Source of the DNA: Actinomycetota bacterium
GTDB taxonomy: Bacteria > Actinomycetota > Actinomycetes > Nanopelagicales > Nanopelagicaceae
Direction of reading: 5' to 3'
Assembly (NCBI GenBank): GCA_016870795.1
Contig: VGAJ01000001.1
Span: 1-64,000 of the forward strand
DNA length: 64,000 bases
Shown here: positions 56,897 through 64,000 of the stretch, one piece after another
Layout: each line of letters opens with the position of its first letter
Position numbering within the stretch: position 1 is the first letter of the stretch
Notes under the pieces: generated by a model
The model's database searches: none
Seen by the model: the letters and a program-made list of their open reading frames with translations, nothing else
Told to the model about the DNA's origin: nothing
Translations under genes and position numbers: made by a program

Positions 56897-57912
56897 TGCC
56901 CTATGCCCAATGCTGATAGTCCAGTTGTCTCGACAAGTCCTGAAATTAAATTAGCGTTTTGAATAGCTTGTCCTGCCGCCCCTTTTCCTAAATTATCAAT
57001 GGCAACAGAGACGATTAATCTAGAAGTATGGGTGTCAACAGCTACTTGCATCTGAACTGAATTGGAACCAGTAAGTGAAGAAGTCTCAGGAAGTTGACCC
57101 TTTGAAAGTAAGTGAACGAATGGTTCATCTTGATACATTTTTACATAGCTTTTACGAATCTCATCTTCCGAAACAGTTGTTTTGGCAGTGACAGTCGCAA
57201 GTATTCCTCTTGGCATGGGCGCCAAAATTGGGGTAAATGAAATTTTCACTTCTTTTGAACCAAGCTCTGCAAGCGTTTGTTCAATCTCAGGAGTATGTTG
57301 ATGTACTCCGCCAAATTTATAAGAGACCATCGAATTCATTATCTCGCTCGCACTTAGGCTTACCTTGGTGCTTCTTCCTGCTCCAGTTGTTCCACTTGCT
57401 GCAACAACAACAATGTCACCTGCATCTACTCCACCTGCCAGCACGGCAGGAGCGGCTGCCAGTGCTATAGCGGTGGCGTAGCATCCAGGGTTTGCAACCC
57501 TTGAAGACTTCTTTATTAACTCACGCTTTCCAGGCAGTTCTGGCAATCCATAAGCCCAAGCTCCTGCATAACTATCGTTGTAATACTGTTTCCAGGCTTG
57601 TTCTGATTTCAAACGAAAATCGGCACCTAAGTCAACAATCTTTACTTTTTCATCTATCTGCTTAACTATCTCAGCAGATTGGCCGTGAGGAAGGGCAAGA
57701 AAAATCAAGTCACAATTATTGATTGCGCCAATATCTGTACTAGCAAATCTCTGATCGCCATAGGTGATTAGATGTGAATGGAGATCAGTAATCTTCTCTC
57801 CCGCATTTGAACCTGCGGCGATGTAGCTAACTTCAAAATCTGGGTGCCCAGACAGCAAACGCAACAGCTCGCCCCCGGCATAGCCGCTAGCCCCAAGGAC
57901 TCCGATTTTCAT
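56893..57912 (-). CDS. argC: N-acetyl-gamma-glutamyl-phosphate reductase
   Basis: 339-residue NADPH-dependent reductase. N-terminal 'IGVLGASGYAGGELLRLLSGHP', catalytic Cys in 'VANPGCYATAIALA', and 'HQHTPEIEQTLAEL' are conserved. First gene of the arg operon. ATG 57912 follows TAACCT (57924-57919) by six bases, so the operon mRNA is leaderless. Confidence 0.95.
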   Translation of the reverse strand: MKIGVLGASGYAGGELLRLLSGHPDFEVSYIAAGSNAGEKITDLHSHLITYGDQRFASTDIGAINNCDLIFLALPHGQSAEIVKQIDEKVKIVDLGADFRLKSEQAWKQYYNDSYAGAWAYGLPELPGKRELIKKSSRVANPGCYATAIALAAAPAVLAGGVDAGDIVVVAASGTTGAGRSTKVSLSASEIMNSMVSYKFGGVHQHTPEIEQTLAELGSKEVKISFTPILAPMPRGILATVTAKTTVSEDEIRKSYVKMYQDEPFVHLLSKGQLPETSSLTGSNSVQMQVAVDTHTSRLIVSVAIDNLGKGAAGQAIQNANLISGLVETTGLSALGIGQ

Positions 57913-57918
57913 GGAGGC

Positions 57919-57966
57919 AGGTTAGCCTTTGGTGCATAGTTATGCAAATCCCTGCATAATTATGCA
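57919..57966 (-). promoter_or_regulatory. argC promoter overlapped by two ArgR boxes
   Basis: Minus strand TTGCAT (57947-57942), 17-base spacer, TAACCT (57924-57919), six bases from the argC ATG. Two near-identical boxes, TGCATAGTTATGCA (57933-57946) and the perfect palindrome TGCATAATTATGCA (57953-57966), lie 20 bases apart on centre. The first covers the -35 and part of the spacer. Fits tandem ARG boxes bound by an ArgR hexamer. Confidence 0.82.
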
Positions 57967-60444
57967 CTATGTGCGTATCTGGGCTCCGCACTTCTTGCTG
58001 GCCATCGCCCCGGCCTTTGCGCGAAGTTCTGAAACTTCATCAGAGGTAAGAGTTCGATCTGCGGCTCTAAATACTAGAGAAAAAGCGAGCGAAACCTGAG
58101 CCTCTCCCTCCTTCTGATATCTATCAAAAAGCGCAATGCTCTCCAGTAGTTCACCTGCGCCCTCTCGAAGGGCGGCTTCAACTTTTTCTGCTGGCACCTT
58201 CTGGTCAACAAAGAGGGAGATGTCTTGGATGGCAGCTGGCATAACACTTATTGGACTGGCCTTAAAATTATCTGGAAATTTTAGAGCGTCAACGATGAGA
58301 GCAAACGCCACAGTTGCATCAGGAAGAGCAAGCGTTGAGGTTACTCGTGGATGAATCTGGCCGGCATGCGCCACAGCTTTTCCATCAACTTTAAATTCAG
58401 CGCATCTTCCAGGGTGCCAAGGCGCAAGATCCACTGCTTCAATTGAATAGTCATTTCCAGAATCTTCAATCAACTCTCTTACTAGATCAACAGCATCGCT
58501 CCACTCAACAACTCTTCCCTTGCCCCACCAACCAGAGTTTGTCATCTCTCCCGCAATTACTCCTGCAATATGAAGAGGTTGCTTAGGTACGCTCTGATAA
58601 ATCTGTTTTATCTGCAACTCTGTCGGTCTCTTACTGACTGAAACACTTCCTGCTGGCTTTAAGGTTTCAATGTTTCTAAATATCGCACCACTTTCAAAGA
58701 GTGCTACCGATTTTTCTCCCCTAGAGAGGTTTCTTGCAGCTGCAGCCAGAAGTCCAGGGGTTAGATGAGTTCTTAAGTAGGGATATTCATCAGACATTGG
58801 GTTAGCAATCTTGAAAGTCTTTGCGCGATCTCCAGTGAAACCAAAGAGATCCATTTGGGATTGGCTTACAAAAGGATAGTTATGAACTTCGACCAGCCCT
58901 CTATTGGCCAATTTCAAACTCATTGATCTGCGACGCTTTTGCATAGGGGTAAGTCCTGAACTTCCATTACTTGCCAATTTCACTGGCGGAAGTTGAGAAG
59001 GAATGCGGTCATATCCAAAGAATCTAGCAATCTCTTCTGCAAGATCTGGAAGTTCGTTTAGATCTGGGCGCCAGGATGGCGGGGTAACAACCCATTTCTT
59101 TCCACTCTTTCTTAAGCTAGCGCCAATCGCCTTTAGCGATTTTTCAATTTCTTTGTCGCTATAAGTTGTTCCGATAAGTGATGAAATTTCAGAGGCAGAA
59201 ATAGTGATGCTTCTCTTCTTTAGCGGAGTTTTCTTTACTGAGCTTCCGTTATAGATAGCTCCTGCATATTCGATAAGTAGTAGCGCTGCCCGAGCAGAAG
59301 CCAACTCAGCAAGCAATGGATCTACTCCACGCTCAAATCGACGCGAAGCCTCTGAACTTAGAATATGGCTCCTTGAATTACGCGCAATTGACATTGGATC
59401 AAAGTGGGCCGCCTCTAAAGTGATGCCAACAGTAAATTCACTCACTTCGCTATCAAGCCCGCCCATAGTCCCAGCTAGAGCTAGTACTTTTTTATCATCT
59501 GTTATTAGAAGATTATCCTTAGCAAGCTTTCTTTTGACCTTATCAAGGGTTATCAATTCGGTGAATTTTCCCGCTCTTGCAACTCTTAAAGTTCCAGAAA
59601 TCTTGGCGCTATCAAAAGCATGTAGCGGCTGACCCAGCTCTAACATCACATAGTTGGTGATATCTACTGCAATAGATATTGGGCGCATCCCTGCTTGAGA
59701 TAGACGTCTTGCCATCCACTGCGGTGTTGGCCTTAGCGGATCTACATTACTTAAGCTTCGCAGGTAGATTTGATCTGCTCCAGTTTTATCTGAAATCTGT
59801 ACTGGAATTATCTTTCCCCGCTTCTTCTTTTTCTCAAGTGATGCAATTAAGGACTTTGAAGAAATATCCTTGAAGTTAAGCCCTAGCACCATTGCAAGCT
59901 CTCTTGCAGCGCCGCGAACGCTCATCGCATAACCGCGGTCGGGGTTTACTGCGATATCAATAATTGGATCATCTGCTCCTAAAACCCTAAGTGCTGGGCT
60001 ACCAATCTTTGCTTTGCCATCTAGAACGATTATTCCTGAATGGTCATCTCCTAGGCCAAGTTCCTTTGAACTACAGATCATTCCATTGCTGGTCTTGCCA
60101 TATGTTTCACGGGCTGAAATTGCAAAGTTTCCTGGCAGGATCGCGCCAGGGAGAGCTGCGACAACTAGATCTCCAGCAACAAAATTAGTAGCACCACAGA
60201 TTACATATCTTGTTTTAGCTTCCCCGCAATCAAGCCCGACATAGCGTATGGGCTTTTTATGTCCGGTTAGCTCCTCAATAGTGAGAACTTTTCCAACAAG
60301 TAGTGGACCTTTGATTTTCTCGGCTGGATTATCGATTGACTCTACTTCAAAACCCACTTTCACAAATCCAGCGGCAATATCTGCTACTGAAATGGTTTTA
60401 GGGAAGTCAACAAACTCCGAGAGCCAAGATAATGGAAGCTTCAT
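57967..60444 (-). CDS. pheT: Phenylalanyl-tRNA synthetase beta subunit
   Basis: 825-residue subunit with the usual modules: N-terminal EMAP-like tRNA-binding domain (about 40-150, 'LLVGKVLTIEELTG'), B3/B4 editing domain (about 215-390), B5 DNA-binding-like domain (about 405-480), catalytic-like core, and C-terminal FDX-ACB anticodon-binding domain (about 735-825, 'QDISLFVDQKVPAEKVEAAL'). Works with pheS as an alpha2-beta2 enzyme; ATGA overlap with pheS. Its stop codon abuts the ArgR operator. Confidence 0.96.
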   Translation of the reverse strand: MKLPLSWLSEFVDFPKTISVADIAAGFVKVGFEVESIDNPAEKIKGPLLVGKVLTIEELTGHKKPIRYVGLDCGEAKTRYVICGATNFVAGDLVVAALPGAILPGNFAISARETYGKTSNGMICSSKELGLGDDHSGIIVLDGKAKIGSPALRVLGADDPIIDIAVNPDRGYAMSVRGAARELAMVLGLNFKDISSKSLIASLEKKKKRGKIIPVQISDKTGADQIYLRSLSNVDPLRPTPQWMARRLSQAGMRPISIAVDITNYVMLELGQPLHAFDSAKISGTLRVARAGKFTELITLDKVKRKLAKDNLLITDDKKVLALAGTMGGLDSEVSEFTVGITLEAAHFDPMSIARNSRSHILSSEASRRFERGVDPLLAELASARAALLLIEYAGAIYNGSSVKKTPLKKRSITISASEISSLIGTTYSDKEIEKSLKAIGASLRKSGKKWVVTPPSWRPDLNELPDLAEEIARFFGYDRIPSQLPPVKLASNGSSGLTPMQKRRRSMSLKLANRGLVEVHNYPFVSQSQMDLFGFTGDRAKTFKIANPMSDEYPYLRTHLTPGLLAAAARNLSRGEKSVALFESGAIFRNIETLKPAGSVSVSKRPTELQIKQIYQSVPKQPLHIAGVIAGEMTNSGWWGKGRVVEWSDAVDLVRELIEDSGNDYSIEAVDLAPWHPGRCAEFKVDGKAVAHAGQIHPRVTSTLALPDATVAFALIVDALKFPDNFKASPISVMPAAIQDISLFVDQKVPAEKVEAALREGAGELLESIALFDRYQKEGEAQVSLAFSLVFRAADRTLTSDEVSELRAKAGAMASKKCGAQIRT

Positions 60445-61457
60445 CGCCCACCACTTCCGAACTGCCTTGAGAAGCGGACATCTCCCTCAACGATGTCATG
60501 CATATCTGTGATCCCATATTTCACCATCAAGGTTCTTTCAAGGCCCATTCCAAATGCAAATCCAGTATAAATATCGGTATCAATTCCTGCTGCCTGCAAA
60601 ACTTTTCGATTAACCATACCGCAGCCGCCCCACTCAACCCAGCGACCGTTGTAGAAGAAATCAACTTCTGCACTTGGCTCAGTAAATGGAAAGAAAGATG
60701 GCCTAATTCTTGTTGTAACCCCTGGGCCAAATATCTTTGCCGCAAAGTGGTCCAGAGTTCCTTTTAGATGGGCCATCGTTATGCCCTTATCAACTACTAA
60801 ACCTTCTACTTGATTAAATACTGGGGTATGAGTTGCATCTAACTCATCAGCTCGATAAGTACGACCTGGACAGATCACATAGATTGGAGGTTTATTTTCC
60901 AACATAGTTCTGATCTGAACTGGCGAGGTATGGGTTCGCATTACAAGACCTGATGCGAGCGGTTCGATAAAAAATGTATCTTGCATAGTTCTAGCCGGAT
61001 GATCTTCAGCAATGTTAAGGGCATCGAAGTTAAGCCAAGAAGCCTCCAGCTCTGGCCCCTCTTGCACTTTGTATCCCATGCCAACAAAAAGATCAGAAAT
61101 CTCATAAGTTAGAAGTGTTAAAGGATGTAGCGCTCCACGAGGATTTCTATTACTAGCAAGGGTTACATCAACTCTTTCATTGCTTAAAGCTCTGCTATCT
61201 CTTAGCGCAGTTAACTCTTTTTCTTTATCATCAAATGCTTGATTGATATTAGCGCGGGCTGTCCCAATCAATTTTCCCATCGCTGCTCGTTTTTCAATCT
61301 CAATCTCTGCAAGTCCTTGATTAGCCCTTGCTATTGGCGAGCGATCTCCGACATGAGCAATTCTTACCTCACGCAGCTCATCTAGGGATTGAGAACTTTT
61401 TATTGCAGCGAGCGCAACGGCCTTAATCTGCTCAATACTTGCGTTATCTAACGACAC
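60441..61457 (-). CDS. pheS: Phenylalanyl-tRNA synthetase alpha subunit
   Basis: 338-residue class II catalytic subunit: N-terminal coiled-coil, motif 2 around 'IYVICPGRTYRADELDATHTPVF', motif 3 'GMGLERTLMVKYGI', and 'FTEPSAEVDFFYNGRWVEWGGCGM'. Usually preceded in the operon by the rRNA methyltransferase, as here (35-base gap). Confidence 0.96.
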   Translation of the reverse strand: MSLDNASIEQIKAVALAAIKSSQSLDELREVRIAHVGDRSPIARANQGLAEIEIEKRAAMGKLIGTARANINQAFDDKEKELTALRDSRALSNERVDVTLASNRNPRGALHPLTLLTYEISDLFVGMGYKVQEGPELEASWLNFDALNIAEDHPARTMQDTFFIEPLASGLVMRTHTSPVQIRTMLENKPPIYVICPGRTYRADELDATHTPVFNQVEGLVVDKGITMAHLKGTLDHFAAKIFGPGVTTRIRPSFFPFTEPSAEVDFFYNGRWVEWGGCGMVNRKVLQAAGIDTDIYTGFAFGMGLERTLMVKYGITDMHDIVEGDVRFSRQFGSGGR

Positions 61458-61492
61458 TTGGGAATTCTACTAATCCAAGTGGCAAGAAGTGG

Positions 61493-62296
61493 TTATTTTC
61501 GAGCTGCCGATACGGCATACATCACCACTGAGGCAGCGGTAGCGAGATTCAGGCTCTCTGCGTTGCCTGAAATAGGAATTGCCACTTGCTTGGCTCCCAG
61601 TGTTGAGATCACCTTCGCCTCAAGGCCTCTAGCCTCATTGCCAAATACCCAGATTGCAGAGCGATTCTTTGATTCATTAGCTGCCTCTAATAGTTCAAGT
61701 CCCCCACTTGCATCAGTTCCATAGATATCAAAGGCCTTGCCATAGAGCTGTGTTTTAAGTTCCCCTTCGGAAATTGAAGTAAATAGAGGAATATGCCAGT
61801 GCGAACCTGCACTGGAGCGAACTACTTTCGGGCTATAGATATCAACGCTGTTGTCAGAGAAAATCACTGCATCAAAACCAAAAGCATCCGCAGCTCGGAT
61901 CACCGTCCCAGCATTTCCTGGATCTTGAATCTGCCAGAAGTAAGCAATCTTTAACTCACTCTTTGACGCTGCAAGAAAATCTGCAAATGAATTCTCTGGA
62001 ATCTGAGCGATAGCTAATAAACCTTGTGGTGTGACGGTATCAGTCATTGCTTTCATGACTTCAGCTGAGACCTCAACAATTTCAAAATAGCCCTCAGGAA
62101 TTGTTGCCAGTCTGCTCATGCCATCGCTAGTTAAATAGAGGGTTGTGATTTCTTCTGGAGAAGAATCAAGGGCCTCTTTAATGCATGAGAGCCCTTCAAT
62201 TACATATTGCCCATTCTCTTTTCTTGCTTTACCGCCCCGAGAACCTAAAAGAGCCTTCACTGCCTCAACATGAGGCGAATGAAGGCTCGTAATCAT
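61493..62296 (-). CDS. TrmH-family (SpoU) RNA 2'-O-methyltransferase
   Basis: 267-residue SPOUT methyltransferase. Knot motifs: 'YFWQIQDPGNAGTVIRAADAFGFDAVIFS' (motif 1), 'IWVFGNEARGLE' (motif 2) and 'ISGNAESLNLATAASVVMYA' (motif 3), with an N-terminal L30e-like RNA-binding part. The Tsr/TrmH-like gene lies between rplT and pheS in actinobacteria; target RNA not predictable from sequence. 19 bases after rplT. Confidence 0.9.
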   Translation of the reverse strand: MITSLHSPHVEAVKALLGSRGGKARKENGQYVIEGLSCIKEALDSSPEEITTLYLTSDGMSRLATIPEGYFEIVEVSAEVMKAMTDTVTPQGLLAIAQIPENSFADFLAASKSELKIAYFWQIQDPGNAGTVIRAADAFGFDAVIFSDNSVDIYSPKVVRSSAGSHWHIPLFTSISEGELKTQLYGKAFDIYGTDASGGLELLEAANESKNRSAIWVFGNEARGLEAKVISTLGAKQVAIPISGNAESLNLATAASVVMYAVSAARK

Positions 62297-62315
62297 CGCT
62301 TTCTAACGCGAGACT

Positions 62316-62678
62316 TTAGGAAACTTTTACATTCTTGCGCGCTACTTCAACCAATGCGGTGAAAGCAGCAGGATCATTAGTTGCAAGCTCTGATAGAACG
62401 CGACGATCTACCTCAACTCCTGCAGACTTTAATCCTTGGATAAAACGGTTGTAGGTAATTCCATTAGCGCGACTTGCCGCATTGATACGGGTAATCCAGA
62501 GCTGGCGGAAATCACCTTTCTTATCTTTACGATCATTGAAGGCATAGACCAGAGAGTGAGTTACTTGCTCTTTTGCCTTTGTGAAAAGACGGGAGCGTTG
62601 TCCGCGATAGCCACTAGCTCTCTCAAGTGTGGTGCGGCGCTTCTTTGCGGCATGAACACCGCGTTTTACTCTTGCCAT
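62316..62678 (-). CDS. rplT: 50S ribosomal protein L20
   Basis: 120-residue L20: '[20 protein letters not shown]', '[21 protein letters not shown]' and '[21 protein letters not shown]' are conserved. It binds 23S rRNA early in 50S assembly and in several bacteria represses its own operon by binding the leader. 12 bases after rpmI. Confidence 0.97.
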   Translation of the reverse strand: MARVKRGVHAAKKRRTTLERASGYRGQRSRLFTKAKEQVTHSLVYAFNDRKDKKGDFRQLWITRINAASRANGITYNRFIQGLKSAGVEVDRRVLSELATNDPAAFTALVEVARKNVKVS

Positions 62679-62690
62679 TATTGCTCCCCC

Positions 62691-62888
62691 TTACTTCATT
62701 CCAAGCAAACGCTTGGCAGAAAAAGTGTTTCGATCATTGGCCGTCTGATCCTTTGAAAGGCGACGGGTTACTCGAGAAGATTTACGCTCCAAGAGGTGGC
62801 GCTTGCCAGCGCGCTCGTGCACGATCTTTCCGCTTCCGGTGACGCGAAAGGTTTTCTTGGCGCCACTATGTGTCTTCATTTTCGGCAT
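62691..62888 (-). CDS. rpmI: 50S ribosomal protein L35
   Basis: 65-residue basic protein, '[20 protein letters not shown]' at the start and the Arg/Lys-rich middle ('[20 protein letters not shown]') typical of L35. Between infC (23 bases) and rplT (12 bases), the standard order. Confidence 0.96.
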   Translation of the reverse strand: MPKMKTHSGAKKTFRVTGSGKIVHERAGKRHLLERKSSRVTRRLSKDQTANDRNTFSAKRLLGMK

Positions 62889-62911
62889 TTCTTTCCTCCT
62901 GTTGTCTTTAC

Positions 62912-63508
62912 TTAAACTTCTTTAGCCTTAGAGGCGCGGGCGCGCTTTGCTTCAGCAAGTGCTTCGCTCTTTTTGCGCACTGGTCCAAGCACCATCGTCA
63001 TGCTTCTACCCTCGCGCTTTGGAGCAAATTCGACAAATCCCGAAGTCGCTACATCTTCTGCAAGACGTTGCAATAATCGAAATCCCATCTCTGGTCTTGT
63101 CTGTTCCCGTCCTTTGAATTGAACAGTTACCTTCACCTTATCTCCGCTAAGTAAGAACTTTTCAATATGGTTCTTCTTAGTCTCGTAATCATGGTTCTCA
63201 ATCTTTAAACCCAATCGGATTTCCTTAACCACAATGTGGGTCTGGTTAGCCCGGGCCTCTCGCGCTTTCTGAGCAATTTCGTACTTATATTTTCCGAAAT
63301 CCATAATCTTGCATACTGGTGGAACTGCTTCAGGTGCGATCTCGACTAAATCAAGACCTGCTTCATCAGCCATCTTTAGCGCTTTATCAATCGCTACGAC
63401 GCCAACTTGCTCACCTAATGCTCCAATCAGACGAATTTCTGGAACGCGAATTCGATCGTTGATACGAGGATCAGTGGTGCTGATAACTCTTCCCTTCACT
63501 AAAAGCAT
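62912..63508 (-). CDS. infC: Translation initiation factor IF-3
   Basis: About 198 residues: N-terminal domain with '[27 protein letters not shown]', the linker '[20 protein letters not shown]', and C-terminal domain '[19 protein letters not shown]'. The C-terminus is extended and Lys/Arg-rich. The start is uncertain: the track uses TTG 63538; ATG 63508 or GTG 63499 are closer to homologous N-termini, and I list ATG 63508. No clear Shine-Dalgarno; the structured leader may control translation, as IF-3 does in other bacteria. Confidence 0.9.
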   Translation of the reverse strand: MLLVKGRVISTTDPRINDRIRVPEIRLIGALGEQVGVVAIDKALKMADEAGLDLVEIAPEAVPPVCKIMDFGKYKYEIAQKAREARANQTHIVVKEIRLGLKIENHDYETKKNHIEKFLLSGDKVKVTVQFKGREQTRPEMGFRLLQRLAEDVATSGFVEFAPKREGRSMTMVLGPVRKKSEALAEAKRARASKAKEV

Positions 63509-63531
63509 GATGGAAGTCAGCCGCCAGAATG

Positions 63532-63627
63532 AGACCAATATTTTGGTCTTGCTCTTGTTGACCAGCTCACCTAAGAGTGAGGTAGGTGGGAGCGGCTAGC
63601 TCCACTTCATGTTGGTCATTTGACCAA
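63532..63627 (-). promoter_or_regulatory. Structured 5' leader of infC-rpmI-rplT
   Basis: From the transcription start (near 63628) to infC there are about 120 bases with several hairpins on the minus strand: TTGGTCA-AA-TGACCAA (63627-63612), GGAGC-TAGCC-GCTCC (63603-63589), CTCAC-TCTTAG-GTGAG (about 63580-63565) and AGACCAA-AATA-TTGGTCT (63549-63532). The first and last share the TTGGTC/GACCAA sequence, so they could also pair with each other. Consistent with autoregulatory control of r-protein/IF-3 expression. Confidence 0.6.
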
Positions 63628-63634
63628 GGGCTAG

Positions 63635-63663
63635 ATACTAGCGAGTGCGAAAATGAAGGTCAA
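63635..63663 (-). promoter_or_regulatory. infC operon promoter
   Basis: TTGACC (63663-63658), exactly 17 bases, TAGTAT (63640-63635), minus strand. This is a close match to the sigma-70/sigma-A consensus and identical at -35 to the rrn promoter. Confidence 0.78.
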
Positions 63664-63698
63664 AATGCGCTTATTGTCTATCCCATCTACGCTTAGCT

Positions 63699-63998
63699 AT
63701 GGCCTTAAAGCGTTGGAATCTGGCGATGCCTAAGAGGCGCAATTATCAAAACATTACCGAGGCAGGCGCTGCCCTCTCTGATGATCTTCCCTCAAGACAG
63801 AAGCGCTATTTCATTTCGATGATGATAAGAACTGCTTGTTTTCTCCTAGCAGTTTTTACGCCAAGTCCTTATCGCTGGTTCTTTCTAGTTGGAGCAGTGA
63901 CCCTCCCCTACATCTCAGTGATTATGGCAAATGGTGGCAGGGAGACCATTAGAGGCAGGAGCGCAGTGCTAAGAAGCAAACAACGCGAAATAGGTTAA
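63699..63998 (+). CDS. DUF3099 family membrane protein
   Basis: 99-residue protein of the actinobacterial DUF3099 family: basic cytoplasmic N-terminus with 'ITEAGAALSDDLPSRQKRY', two membrane segments ('MMIRTACFLLAVFT', 'WFFLVGAVTLPYISVIMAN'), and a basic C-terminus. Function unknown. ATG 63699 is supported by TACGCT (63688-63693) five bases upstream, a leaderless start; ATG 63726 would be an alternative. Ends two bases before the window edge. Confidence 0.82.
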   Translation: MALKRWNLAMPKRRNYQNITEAGAALSDDLPSRQKRYFISMMIRTACFLLAVFTPSPYRWFFLVGAVTLPYISVIMANGGRETIRGRSAVLRSKQREIG

Positions 63999-64000
63999 GT

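Overview
The window is an ordinary but very compact stretch of chromosome from an actinobacterium (Actinomycetota). Several independent signs point there: a mycothiol ligase (mshC) beside DUF3090 and SCO1664-family genes; pafB-pafC-tatA-tatC-helY; garA(FHA)-ftsR(MerR)-bifunctional nuclease with gcvH and gcvP; tlyA-nadK-recN-pyrG-xerD; scpA-scpB-rluB; a cmk-der fusion; and a 23S rRNA of about 3.1 kb, longer than the E. coli one. Base composition looks moderate (by eye in the low to mid 40s % G+C), genes abut or overlap by 1-11 bases, and intergenic DNA is minimal. Together these suggest a streamlined low-GC lineage such as the freshwater acI group (Nanopelagicales). The lineage is an inference; the 16S gene at 48605-50122 would settle it.

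Layout. 1-3.1 kb: the start of an NCS2 purine permease, two membrane proteins, thymidine kinase, adenine phosphoribosyltransferase and tRNA-Leu(GAG). 3.1-9.5 kb: M20 peptidase, aldo/keto reductase, the conserved block histidine phosphatase-DUF3090-SCO1664-mshC, and a PAC2 protein. 9.5-14.5 kb: metH, a HAD hydrolase and tRNA m1A methyltransferase. 14.5-23.7 kb: lipoprotein FKBP, pafB, pafC, tatA, tatC, a lipid kinase, helY, a 5'-3' exonuclease and lnt. The Pup-proteasome genes that commonly sit just before pafB in actinobacteria are absent at this point. 23.7-30.4 kb: gcvP, a MerR regulator, a small membrane protein, bfn, ftsR, garA, gcvH, a CDP-alcohol phosphatidyltransferase and tRNA-Pro(GGG). 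30.4-38.6 kb: cmk-der, tyrA, aroH, an AT-rich palindromic spacer, rluB, scpB, scpA, a divergent parA pair, and xerD. 38.6-45 kb: pyrG, recN, nadK, tlyA, a 56-residue microprotein, a Lys-rich-tailed coiled-coil protein and a TPR-like protein. 45-50.6 kb: one rrn operon (16S-23S-5S, minus strand) with promoter, leader, processing stems and terminator. 50.6-58 kb: argC-argJ-argB-argD-argR-argH-tyrS behind a double ArgR operator, without argF or argG. 58-64 kb: pheS-pheT, a TrmH-type methyltransferase, infC-rpmI-rplT with a structured leader, and a DUF3099 protein.

The clearest genome-wide pattern is regulatory. At least sixteen operon-leading genes have a TANNNT -10 hexamer ending only 5-9 bases (usually 6 or 7) before an ATG or GTG and no Shine-Dalgarno, so leaderless transcription looks like the default here. 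Genes that depart from this (infC, the NCS2 permease, rrn) have structured leaders. Three of the six convergent gene pairs share their stop codons through one self-complementary tetranucleotide (CTAG or TTAA). No insertion sequence, prophage, CRISPR array or toxin-antitoxin pair was seen, and I found no clearly new multi-gene system. The most interesting items are small: the leaderless promoters, the tRNA-Pro/pgsA junction, the ArgR operator, the palindromic aroH spacer, and the missing proteasome, argF and argG genes.
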